Shown piece by piece: positions 43,878 through 51,960 of a stretch of 64,000 bases of DNA. Within the stretch, counting starts at the first letter, position 1. Every line of letters begins with the position of its first letter. This stretch comes from Streptomyces sp. R21. Lineage in GTDB: Bacteria; Actinomycetota; Actinomycetes; Streptomycetales; Streptomycetaceae. The translations under genes were made by a program, and so were the position numbers. The notes below the pieces were generated by a model. The model did not search any database. It was given only the letters and a program-made list of their open reading frames with translations, and was not told the origin of the DNA. The stretch covers positions 2,108,001 through 2,172,000 of the forward strand of contig NZ_CP163435.1 of the NCBI RefSeq assembly GCF_041051975.1. Reading direction: 5' to 3'.

Positions 43878-45668
43878 TCAGTCCCCGGCCACCGGCAGCT
43901 CCAGGACCCCGGTGTCGCCGGGCGCGCTGGTGATCGTCACCGGCTTCACTCCCCTGTTCCCGAAGTACGCGTCGTCGCTGGCCGCGACGACGAGGCTGAG
44001 CCGGTGCCCGGCCTCGTACCGGTGCACGATCCCCGGCAGGGTGACGGTGAACCGCTTCGTCACGTCCGGCACCCGTACCGGCGCCACCAGCCGGTGGACC
44101 AGCGTCTTCGTGCCGTCGGGCGCCACGTCGTACAGCTTGGCGAAGAGGACCAGCTTGTCGGCCGCGTCACCGGACTTCTGCACGCGTTCGGCCGCCGGCG
44201 AGACGACCCTGAGGCTCACCTTCGGCGCGCCGACGACGTCGAGGGGTCCGGTCAGCGGTTCGCTCGTCCACCCCAGGTAGGTGCCCTCGGTGTCGTACGG
44301 CGCCGGGTCGGGCAGTCCGACCAGTCCGGCGAGGGAGCTTTCCGAGTGGCTGGTCGGCACCAGCAGGTTGTGGTACTCGCGGCTGCCGCGCGCGACCTTC
44401 TTGCGGTTGTCGACGAGCTTGCCGTCGCCGGAGAGGTAGAGCCTCCGGTCGGGCGCGGGCAGCTGCCGGGCGGTGGCGTAGGTGCTGCCCGGGTCGGTGA
44501 CCCAGTCGCGGTAGTACGCGAAGGCGGGTCCCGTGCGGACCTTCTTGTCGTGGTGCAGATAGCGGTCGAACCAGGCGAGGATCCGCCTGCCGACGTAGCT
44601 GGTCTCCAAGTTGCCCTGGGACAGGTTGAGTTCGCCACTGGCCGGGTCGGTGCGGCCGCCGCTGTGCCCCCAGGACTGCCAGATCATCTTCGTGGTGGTG
44701 CCCTGCGCCTTGAGGGTCTTGTACGTCGCCGTCGCCTCGTTGAGGTTGAAGAGGCTGTCGGTCTGCCCCTGGACCAGCAGGGTGGGTGTCCGCACCCCGC
44801 GCAGGTACGAGACGGGGGACACGCTGTGCGCGTAGTCGAGCAGTTGCCGGGTCCGCTCCGCCGGATAGGTGCCGGAGTTGAGGGTGCGGATGGTGGCGCA
44901 GGCGTCGCTGACGAAGTGCAGGCAGGTGAGGGAGTTGATCCGGGAGGGATCGAGGTTCGGCAGGGTGATCGGCTGGCTCTCGCCGATCAGATAGAAGCCG
45001 TTGGTCCACTGCCACTTGAAGGCGCCGGGCACCGGGCCCGCTCCGGCGGCGTTGTTGGGGTCGAGGGAGTAGGCCAGGTTGTTCCAGGTGATCATCGGGA
45101 CGAGCGCGTCGACGCGGTGGTCGACTGCGGCCGTGGCCAGCTGGACCGCGCCGCCGTAGGAGCCGCCGATCATGCCGACCCGGGGGTCGCCCAGCTCGTC
45201 CTGGGTGACGAAGTCGGCCTTGGTGCCGTCGTCGGCGGCACGGGTGCCCGCGAGGAAGTCGACGAGCCGGGAGGCGGCCGCGCCGTCGATGCGCGGGTCG
45301 TCGAGCGAGATCAGACAGCCCGAACTGCCGAAGCCGAGGCCCGAGTAGACGAGTCCGACATAGCCGCGGGCCGCGAACGCCTTGCCGATCGCGTCCGTCG
45401 AGCCGTCCGACTTGCTCCCACCGAAGCCGTTGGTGGCGAGGACGGCGGGCGCGGTGTGGTCGCGGTCGACTCCAGCGGGCCGGTACAGGTCGGCGTCGAC
45501 CGTGCAGCTGCGGCCGCCCGCCGAGACCGTGAACTTCAGTGCGGCGACGGTGTATTGGCCGGTCGCCGCGCCCGCGGGTGCGGCGACGGCGAGGGGTGCC
45601 GCGAGCGCGGCGCCGAGGGCAACGGCGAGCGACGTACGGGATCTGCGCACACGAGAGCGACGGGACAC
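43878..45668 (-). CDS. Secreted CocE/NonD (S15-like) hydrolase
   Basis: A 596-residue exported alpha/beta hydrolase. Signal peptide RTSLAVALGAALAAPLAVAA then APAGAATG. Catalytic Ser in IGGSYGGAVQL, Asp and His regions in VQGQTDSLFNLNEA and SWGHSGGRTDP. The C-terminal jelly-roll domain (LTGPLDVVGAPKVSLRV ... GHRLSLVVAASD) is typical of X-Pro dipeptidyl-peptidase/CocE enzymes. Start GTG 45668 has GGAGGT four bases upstream. Three TetR-like operators lie 45-86 bases before the start, so the gene is probably repressed until a ligand is present. Substrate may be a peptide or an ester. Confidence 0.88.
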   Translation of the reverse strand: MSRRSRVRRSRTSLAVALGAALAAPLAVAAPAGAATGQYTVAALKFTVSAGGRSCTVDADLYRPAGVDRDHTAPAVLATNGFGGSKSDGSTDAIGKAFAARGYVGLVYSGLGFGSSGCLISLDDPRIDGAAASRLVDFLAGTRAADDGTKADFVTQDELGDPRVGMIGGSYGGAVQLATAAVDHRVDALVPMITWNNLAYSLDPNNAAGAGPVPGAFKWQWTNGFYLIGESQPITLPNLDPSRINSLTCLHFVSDACATIRTLNSGTYPAERTRQLLDYAHSVSPVSYLRGVRTPTLLVQGQTDSLFNLNEATATYKTLKAQGTTTKMIWQSWGHSGGRTDPASGELNLSQGNLETSYVGRRILAWFDRYLHHDKKVRTGPAFAYYRDWVTDPGSTYATARQLPAPDRRLYLSGDGKLVDNRKKVARGSREYHNLLVPTSHSESSLAGLVGLPDPAPYDTEGTYLGWTSEPLTGPLDVVGAPKVSLRVVSPAAERVQKSGDAADKLVLFAKLYDVAPDGTKTLVHRLVAPVRVPDVTKRFTVTLPGIVHRYEAGHRLSLVVAASDDAYFGNRGVKPVTITSAPGDTGVLELPVAGD

Positions 45669-45712
45669 GGAGACCTCCACGCTGAGGACGACCCGAACTG
45701 AGGACAACCCGA

Positions 45713-45754
45713 CTACCGGCCGGTAGATACCGACCGGTAGATACCGACCGGTAG
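45713..45754. promoter_or_regulatory. Three tandem 14-base palindromic operators (TetR-like)
   Basis: CTACCGGCCGGTAG (45713-45726) is a perfect palindrome and is followed directly by two copies of ATACCGACCGGTAG (45727-45740 and 45741-45754). The spacing is exactly 14 bases. The half-sites resemble operators of TetR-family repressors (ACCGACCGGT type). They stand upstream of the secreted hydrolase gene, and no TetR gene is adjacent. Confidence 0.75.
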
Positions 45755-45853
45755 TCATGCTGTGACACGTGTCAGGCGGGGTCAATCACCGTGACGGAGG
45801 TTTCTTGACGAAGATTCAGTGAGTACCGCACCAGGGCGCCTGTCGCGCAACGG

Positions 45854-46783
45854 TCAGCGCAGCGCGGGTTCCTCCAGCGTCAACGTCCCCGCGTCCGCGT
45901 CCAGTTCGGCCGCCACCCCGAACGGGATCGTCAGCCCGCCCGCGCAGTGCCCGAACCCGAACTCCTCGGCCACCGGCACCCCGAGCCCGCCGAGCCGGTC
46001 GACGAGCAACGCCCGCACCTCCTCGTACGCGTCACACTCGGCCCACGAGCCGAGCAGGATCCCCGTGACCCCGTCGAGCCATCCTGCGCGCAGGAGTTGG
46101 GTGATGTACCGGTCCAGGCGGTACGTCTCCTCGCCCACGTCCTCCAGGCAGAGCAGGCCGCCGCGCGCGGAGGGCCGGGCGTGCGGCGTGCCCAGCTCCG
46201 CGGCGAGCAGGCACAGGCAGCCGCCCAGGAGGACGCCCCGCGCCCGACCGGGCACCAGCGCGGCGCCGGGGCCGGGGGAGGTGATCGTGCATACCGTCTC
46301 GGGCGCGAAGAGCGTGGCCTTCAGATGGTCCTGTGCCCGCGCGTTCTTGATGAAGTCGATGCCGGCGGCCATCGGCCCGTGCAGGGTGACCAGGCCCACG
46401 CGGGTCGCGAAGGCCTCGTGCAGTGCGGTGATGTCGCTGAACCCGACGAACACCTTCGGCCCGGCGGCGCGGATGGCGTCCCAGTCGAGGAGGTCGGCCA
46501 TCCGCTGCACGCCGTAGCCGCCGCGCGCGCACAGCACGGCGTCCACGCTCGGGTCGCACCAGGCGGCCTGGAAGTCGGCGGCGCGGTCGGCGTCCGTACC
46601 GGCGAGGTAGTCGAACCCGGCGTGGCGGTCCAGGACATGGGGCGCCACCACCGGGTCGAGGTCCCAGCCGCGCAGGACGTCGAGGCCGGCCTCCAGCCGC
46701 TCCTCGGGAACGGGCCCGCTGGGCGCGACGACGGCGACACGGGCGCCGGGGGCGAGACGAGCGGGTCTGACGAGAGGCTTCAC
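45854..46783 (-). CDS. S66 family LD-carboxypeptidase
   Basis: A 309-residue protein of the LdcA/MccF family: VAVVAPSGPVPEERL, VLCARGGYGVQRM, then the nucleophile Ser in VFVGFSDITALHEAF, and GHCAGGLTIPFGV near the end. LdcA removes the terminal D-alanine from murein tetrapeptides during recycling; MccF-type members cleave peptide-nucleotide antibiotics. I chose GTG 46783 (GGAG eight bases upstream); a longer TTG start at 46825 is unlikely. It is the last gene of the peptidase operon. Confidence 0.9.
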   Translation of the reverse strand: MKPLVRPARLAPGARVAVVAPSGPVPEERLEAGLDVLRGWDLDPVVAPHVLDRHAGFDYLAGTDADRAADFQAAWCDPSVDAVLCARGGYGVQRMADLLDWDAIRAAGPKVFVGFSDITALHEAFATRVGLVTLHGPMAAGIDFIKNARAQDHLKATLFAPETVCTITSPGPGAALVPGRARGVLLGGCLCLLAAELGTPHARPSARGGLLCLEDVGEETYRLDRYITQLLRAGWLDGVTGILLGSWAECDAYEEVRALLVDRLGGLGVPVAEEFGFGHCAGGLTIPFGVAAELDADAGTLTLEEPALR

Positions 46784-46814
46784 TGGGCGGACTCCAACTC
46801 CGGTATGAACGAGG

Positions 46815-48776
46815 TCATTTGGCAAGCTCCAAGGTGGGGATGCCCGGCGGGTTCAGCACGAAGACCTGGGCGTAGAGGGAGAGTTCGGACTCCAGCACCC
46901 GCACCATCGTCTCGGCCCGCCGGAAGCCGTGTCCTTCGCCCTCGAAGGTGAGATAGGCGTGCGGCACCCCGCGGCCGGCCATCCTGGCGAGGAACCGCTC
47001 ACACTGCGCGGGCGGGCAGATGACGTCGTCGAGGCCCTGGAGCAGCAGGAACGGCGCGGTGACGCGTTCGGCGTGCTCGACGGGCGACCGCTCGGCGTAG
47101 CGGCCTGGCACCTCGGCGAGGGGGCCGACCAGGGTCTCCAGGTAGCGGGATTCGAAGTCGTGGGTCTCTCCCGTGCCCCAGCCGGCGAGGTCGAGGATCG
47201 GGTAGAGGATCGTGCCGCAGGCGTAGACGTCGGTGGCGGTGAGGGAGGCCGCCGTGGTCCAGCCGCCCGCGCTGCCGCCCCGGACGGCGAGCCGCTCGCG
47301 GTCGGCGGTCCCCTCGTCGGCGAGGGCGAGCGCGACGGCGGCGCAGTCCTCGACGTCGACGACGCCCCACTGTTCGCGCAGCCGGTTGCGGTACTCCCGC
47401 CCGTGCCCGGTCGAGCCCCCGTAGTTGACCTCGGCGACGCCGATGCCGCGCGAGGTGAAGTAGGCGATCTCCAGATCGAGGACGAGCGGGGCGCGGCCGG
47501 TGGGTCCGCCGTGCGCCCAGATGACGTACGGGGGCAGCTCGCTGCCGGGGGCGACATGGGTGGGGTGGTGCGGCGGGTAGATGTGCGCGTGGATGTCGCG
47601 GCCCGCCGGTCCGGTGAAGGTGCGGATCTGCGGCTCCGGGTAGTACGCGGGGTCCACCGGGTCGTCGTGCGCGGCGCCGATCTCCCGGGCGCGGCCGGTG
47701 CGGGCGTCCAGTTCGACGACTTCGTAGGCACTGCGCGGGCTGGCTCCGACGCCCACGACGCGGCTGCCGTGCACCGCGAGCGTCGGGGCGAACTCCGTCC
47801 AGGGGCCTGCCGCGTCGACGACTTCGCCGCTCTCCGGGTCGAGTATCCCGAGCGCGGTGGCGCCCCGGCCGTGCACGACGGCGATCAGTCCGCTGTCCAG
47901 CGGCGCGAACCAGCGCTGCCCGATCTTCCACAGCGGCCCGCCGAACTCCTCCTCGCGGGTGCACAGCGGCCGGTCGTCGCGGTAGAGGTTCCACCAGCCG
48001 GTGCGGTCGCTGACGTGCAGCAGCGCGCCGTCCATGGCCCAGTCGGCCTGGGCGATCGACTCGTCGGGGCCGCCGGCCACCGTCCGCGGCCCGCGCAGGT
48101 TCCCGTCGGGGGTCACGTCCGCGACGATCAGTTCGGTGCCGTCCCACGGCATGCGCGGGTGGTCCCAGGCGAGCCAGGCCGCGCGCCGCCCGTCGGGCGA
48201 GAGGCGGGGGCCGGTGACGAACCGGTGCCGTCCGTCGGAGAGTTCACGCACCGCGTCCCGTTCCTGGGCGGCGGAGCCGTCGAGCGGTACGGCGGCGAGG
48301 ACCCGTCGTACGTCGGTGGGCGCGTCGCCGGTGAACTCCTCCAGGACACACCAGACTTCACCCCGCTCGACGTGCAACTGCGGGTCCGCCCACCGCAGTC
48401 CGCCGCCCACCGGGGACACCGGTGTCAGCGGGCGCGGTCCGGAGCCGGACTCGGGCTCGTGGACGTAGAGCCGCTGGTCGGCGAAGTGCACGAAGACCAC
48501 CAGCGGTCCGCCGGCGCGCATGACGCCGGCCCAGGGCTGTCCGCCGTACTCGATGACCCGGCTGCGCACGTTCCACGGGGCGGGCAGGACGGACTCCTCG
48601 GTGCCGTCGGCCCTGCGCCGCACCAGCGCCCGCCGTCCGCCCTCGGTGGGCCGCGGCGCGCTCCACCACACCTCTTCGCCGACGAAGCCCACGTACTCGG
48701 GGTGCCCGTCGTGCGCGGCGGCGAGCGTCGCGTCGATGGGCGACGGCCACGCTCCGTACGGCAGAGTCTCGGTCAA
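46815..48776 (-). CDS. S9 family serine peptidase (dipeptidyl/acylaminoacyl type)
   Basis: A 653-residue prolyl-oligopeptidase family enzyme. The N-terminal beta-propeller (GPRLSPDGRRAAWLAWDHPR, GGPDESIAQADWAMDGALLH) precedes the hydrolase domain with AVRGGSAGGWTTAA (Ser), QGLDDVICPPAQ (Asp) and EGHGFRRAETMV (His). I chose TTG 48776, with GGGGGAG eight bases upstream; GTG 48785 is an alternative. No signal peptide, so cytoplasmic. It lies 14 bases after the M20 gene and 31 bases before the S66 gene. Confidence 0.9.
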   Translation of the reverse strand: MTETLPYGAWPSPIDATLAAAHDGHPEYVGFVGEEVWWSAPRPTEGGRRALVRRRADGTEESVLPAPWNVRSRVIEYGGQPWAGVMRAGGPLVVFVHFADQRLYVHEPESGSGPRPLTPVSPVGGGLRWADPQLHVERGEVWCVLEEFTGDAPTDVRRVLAAVPLDGSAAQERDAVRELSDGRHRFVTGPRLSPDGRRAAWLAWDHPRMPWDGTELIVADVTPDGNLRGPRTVAGGPDESIAQADWAMDGALLHVSDRTGWWNLYRDDRPLCTREEEFGGPLWKIGQRWFAPLDSGLIAVVHGRGATALGILDPESGEVVDAAGPWTEFAPTLAVHGSRVVGVGASPRSAYEVVELDARTGRAREIGAAHDDPVDPAYYPEPQIRTFTGPAGRDIHAHIYPPHHPTHVAPGSELPPYVIWAHGGPTGRAPLVLDLEIAYFTSRGIGVAEVNYGGSTGHGREYRNRLREQWGVVDVEDCAAVALALADEGTADRERLAVRGGSAGGWTTAASLTATDVYACGTILYPILDLAGWGTGETHDFESRYLETLVGPLAEVPGRYAERSPVEHAERVTAPFLLLQGLDDVICPPAQCERFLARMAGRGVPHAYLTFEGEGHGFRRAETMVRVLESELSLYAQVFVLNPPGIPTLELAK

Positions 48777-48790
48777 CTCCCCCACTCCCC

Positions 48791-50137
48791 CTAGGCCGTT
48801 CGCAGAAATCGGTCGAGGACACGGACACCGAAGTGCAGTGCCTCGACCGGGACGCGCTCGTCGACGCCGTGGAAGAGCGCCTGGTAGTCGAAGCCTTCCG
48901 GGAGCTTCAGCGGGGCAAACCCGTAACCCGTGATGCCGAGGCGCGAGAACTGTTTGGCGTCCGTGCCGCCCGACATGCAGTAGGGCACCACATGCCCCTC
49001 GGGTGCGAACTCCGCGACGGCGGCTCGCATGTTCGCGTACGTCGCCGAGTCCACCGGCGCCTGGAGGGCCACCTCGCGGTGGTGGAACTCCCACTCCACG
49101 TCGGGTCCGGTGAGCAGGTCGAGGGTGGTGCGGAACTCGTCCTCGCCGCCGGGCAGATATCTGCCGTCCACGTAGGCGACGGCCTCCCCCGGGATCACGT
49201 TGATCTTGTAACCGGCGTTCAGCATGGTCGGGTTGGCGCTGTTGCGGACGGTCGACTCGACGAGCTTGGCTGCCGGACCGAGCTTCGCCAGCAGCCCGTC
49301 GACATCGCCGAGGTCACCGTCGATGCCGTACAGGTCCGCGAGTTCGGTGAGGGCGGCGCGGACGGTCGGCGTGAGGCGCAGCGGCCACTCGTACGCGCCG
49401 ATGCGGGCGATCGCGGCGGCGAGCCGTGTCACCGCGTTGCTCCGGTTCACCTTGGAGCCGTGGCCCGCCCGGCCCCGTGCCGTCAACTTGAGCCAGGCGG
49501 TGCCGCGTTCGCCCGCCGCGATCGGATACAGGTGCCGGCCGCGGCCGTCGTGGAAGGTGAACGCGCCCGACTCGCTGATGCCTTCGGTGCAGCCCTCGAA
49601 GAGATCCTTGTGCTCATCGGCGAGGAAGCCCGAGCCGTCCTCCGCGCTCGCCTCCTCGTCGGCGGTGAACGCGATGACCAGATCGCGCCGGGGCCGGAAC
49701 CCCTCGCGCGCCCACTGGCGTACGACCGCGAGGATCATCGCGTCCATGTTCTTCATGTCGACCGCGCCGCGCCCCCAGACGACGCCGTCGCGGATCTCCC
49801 CGGAGAAGGGAGGCACGCTCCAGTCCGCGGCCTGTGCGGGCACCACGTCGAGGTGACCGTGGACGAGCAGTGCGTCGGCGGACGGGTCGGTGCCCGCGAT
49901 CCGCGCGACCACGTTGGTCCGGCCCGGGGTGCGCTCCAACAGCGTCGGTTCCAGGCCCGCTTCGGCGAGCTGCTCCGCCGCGTACTCGGCGGCGGGCCGC
50001 TCCCGGCAGTCCCCGCCGCCGAAGTTGCTGGTGTCGATGCGGATGAGCTCGGAGGTGAACCGGACGACCTCGTCCAGCGCCCGCTCGTCGACCTGTGCAC
50101 GGGTGTCCGTCGCTCGCCCCGCGATGCTGTCAGCCAT
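48791..50137 (-). CDS. M20 family metallopeptidase
   Basis: A 448-residue di-zinc peptidase. Zinc-binding motifs are HGHLDVVPA and WGRGAVDMKNMDAM; the catalytic Glu pair is in TADEEASAEDGSG; the dimerisation domain follows (TARGRAGHGSKVN). Family members are carboxypeptidases, dipeptidases or deacylases. GGAGGAG precedes ATG 50137, which overlaps the end of the M55 gene by eight bases. Cytoplasmic, no signal peptide. Confidence 0.92.
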   Translation of the reverse strand: MADSIAGRATDTRAQVDERALDEVVRFTSELIRIDTSNFGGGDCRERPAAEYAAEQLAEAGLEPTLLERTPGRTNVVARIAGTDPSADALLVHGHLDVVPAQAADWSVPPFSGEIRDGVVWGRGAVDMKNMDAMILAVVRQWAREGFRPRRDLVIAFTADEEASAEDGSGFLADEHKDLFEGCTEGISESGAFTFHDGRGRHLYPIAAGERGTAWLKLTARGRAGHGSKVNRSNAVTRLAAAIARIGAYEWPLRLTPTVRAALTELADLYGIDGDLGDVDGLLAKLGPAAKLVESTVRNSANPTMLNAGYKINVIPGEAVAYVDGRYLPGGEDEFRTTLDLLTGPDVEWEFHHREVALQAPVDSATYANMRAAVAEFAPEGHVVPYCMSGGTDAKQFSRLGITGYGFAPLKLPEGFDYQALFHGVDERVPVEALHFGVRVLDRFLRTA

Positions 50138-50963
50138 ACTGCTCCTCCACCGCGGCCGAGACGATCGTGGTGACCGCCTTGAAGGTGCGGATGCCTTCGT
50201 ACATGGTCTCGCTGATGTACGCGATCCTGCGCTCACCGATGCGCCGTACGCCCGGCACGACGGTCGCCGCCATCGACAGATGCTCGGCGTCGAACTCCAG
50301 CGCCACGGTGAACGGGCCGGCCTGCACCGGTTCATGACGGACCGCCAGCTCGGCTGCCTCCTTCGCTGCGGACCGGATGTCGGCGGCGGTCCTGGCCGGG
50401 GTGCGGCACACCGCCGCGTACCGCGACACATGGTCCTTGACGGCCACCTTCAGCGCCTCGGGCGCGTACCCGAGCGCGTCGTCGCAGGCCAGGTCGTCGC
50501 CGGTGACCAGCACCACGGGCACGCCGTACTCGGCGACGACATGCGAGTTGAGCAGCCCCTCGCTGGCCCGGGCGTCGTTGACCCACACCCCGGTGATGGA
50601 GTTGGCGAGATACGTGTGCGCGAGCACGCCCTCCATGCCCGCCCCCGTGTGATAGCCGACGAACGCGATGCCGTCCACGTCTCCGTGCTGCACGCCCTCC
50701 ACCATGGACAGCGACTTGTGCCGCCCGGTGAGCATCTCCGCCCGCTCGTCCAACTGCTCAAGGAGCAGGTTCCGCATCGACCAGTGCGCCTCGTTGATCA
50801 GCACCTCGTCGGCCCCGCCGTCGAAGAAGCCGAGCACGGCGGCGTTGACGTCCGAGGTGAACATCGCCCGGCAGCGCTCCCACTGCGGGGTCCCGGGCAG
50901 CACGTCGGCCGGCCAGGTCACGCCCGTGGCGCCCTCCATGTCGGCGCTGATGAGGATCTTCAT
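50130..50963 (-). CDS. M55 family D-aminopeptidase (DppA-like)
   Basis: A 277-residue zinc aminopeptidase with the DppA motifs: SADMEGATG near the start, INEAHWSMRN, and FVGYHTGAG. DppA of Bacillus releases N-terminal D-residues, mainly D-alanine. It is the first of four peptidase genes that overlap or nearly touch (M55, M20, S9, S66); together they could take peptides containing D-amino acids, such as cell-wall fragments, to free amino acids. Confidence 0.92.
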   Translation of the reverse strand: MKILISADMEGATGVTWPADVLPGTPQWERCRAMFTSDVNAAVLGFFDGGADEVLINEAHWSMRNLLLEQLDERAEMLTGRHKSLSMVEGVQHGDVDGIAFVGYHTGAGMEGVLAHTYLANSITGVWVNDARASEGLLNSHVVAEYGVPVVLVTGDDLACDDALGYAPEALKVAVKDHVSRYAAVCRTPARTAADIRSAAKEAAELAVRHEPVQAGPFTVALEFDAEHLSMAATVVPGVRRIGERRIAYISETMYEGIRTFKAVTTIVSAAVEEQYG

Positions 50964-50997
50964 GGCGTATCACGTTACGCGCTCACCCCCGTCCTAC

Positions 50998-51034
50998 GCC
51001 GCCCCGCGCGACGGATCGGCGTGGGCGCGGCGGC
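50998..51034 (-). terminator. Hairpin downstream of universal stress protein gene
   Basis: GCCGCCCCGCGC pairs with GCGCGGCGGC across about 15 bases, just after the minus-strand gene ending at 51048 and before the M55 start. Confidence 0.5.
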
Positions 51035-51047
51035 ACTCGCGCCGGGA

Positions 51048-51944
51048 TCAGTCGTGCGGCACCACCGTCACCGGGCAGGTCACCCGGTGGATCAGGGCGT
51101 GGGCGACCGGGCCGGTGCGGGAGCCGACCGCGGCGCGGCGCCTGCGGCGGCCCACGATCAGGAGGCCGGCGCCGGCCGCGGCGCGGGCGATCTCGTGGGC
51201 GGGGCGGCCCTCGACGACACTGTCGCGGACGTGGACGCCGGGGAACTTCTCCTGCCAGGGCTCCAGCAGCGCGGTGAGCCCGCGCTGTGCGTCGGCCCGC
51301 AGTTCGGCGCGCTGCTCGGGGCCCGGGATGCCGCGGCGGTGCGAGGCCTGCCAGGCCTGCAGGGCGCGCAGCGGTGCCCGGCGGTATTCGGCTGCCCGGA
51401 ACGCGAACTCCAGGACGGCGTCGCAGGGTTGGCCGAGGTCGACGGCGACCGCGACGTCCCGGAAGGGGGCGCGGGTGGACGGCGTGCCGTGCGGAACCGG
51501 CAGGTGTTCGTCCTCGGCGGTGTCGGCGGCCCTGACGAGGACGACGGGCCGCTCGGCGTGGGCCACGGTCGCCGCGGCGACGGACCCGGCGAAGAACCCG
51601 CTGACTCCGCCGAAGCCCTGGCTGCCGAGGACCAGGAGTTCGGCGCGGGCGGCCTCGGCGATCAGCGCGGGGCCCGGTGGCCGCCGTATCTGATCGGTGG
51701 TGAGGGGTACCTGCGGATAGCGCTCACCCAGCAGGTCGAGCTGCCCGCGCAGCACGTGGCGTGCCCGGGTCCCCGGCGCCCGCAGCTCGGGCAGCGCCAC
51801 GGGCGTCCGCTCGTCGGGCAGGCCCTCCCCGGCGTGCACCAGCCGGAGCGGCAGACCGCGGCGCAGGGCTTCCCTGGCCGCCCAGTCGGCCGCGGCGGAA
51901 CTCTCGGGCGTGCCGTCCAGGCCCGCCACGACGGGACGCAGCAT
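51048..51944 (-). CDS. Universal stress protein, two UspA domains
   Basis: A 298-residue tandem UspA protein. The first domain begins VVAGLDGTPESSAAADWA and has the ATP-binding GSQGFGGVSGFFAGSVA; the second ends GRRRRRAAVGSRTGPVAHA with the typical closing PVTVVPHD. It lies 16 bases after the PPDK gene, forming an operon usp-ppdK-usp. Such proteins are core members of hypoxia and dormancy regulons in actinobacteria. Confidence 0.92.
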   Translation of the reverse strand: MLRPVVAGLDGTPESSAAADWAAREALRRGLPLRLVHAGEGLPDERTPVALPELRAPGTRARHVLRGQLDLLGERYPQVPLTTDQIRRPPGPALIAEAARAELLVLGSQGFGGVSGFFAGSVAAATVAHAERPVVLVRAADTAEDEHLPVPHGTPSTRAPFRDVAVAVDLGQPCDAVLEFAFRAAEYRRAPLRALQAWQASHRRGIPGPEQRAELRADAQRGLTALLEPWQEKFPGVHVRDSVVEGRPAHEIARAAAGAGLLIVGRRRRRAAVGSRTGPVAHALIHRVTCPVTVVPHD

Positions 51945-51960
51945 GTCTCCTCGCCTCCTC

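Noticed and set aside
45713..45754. Tandem palindromes as a CRISPR or attachment site
   Set aside because: Units are only 14 bases, directly abutting and palindromic, and lie in a promoter region; operators explain them better.
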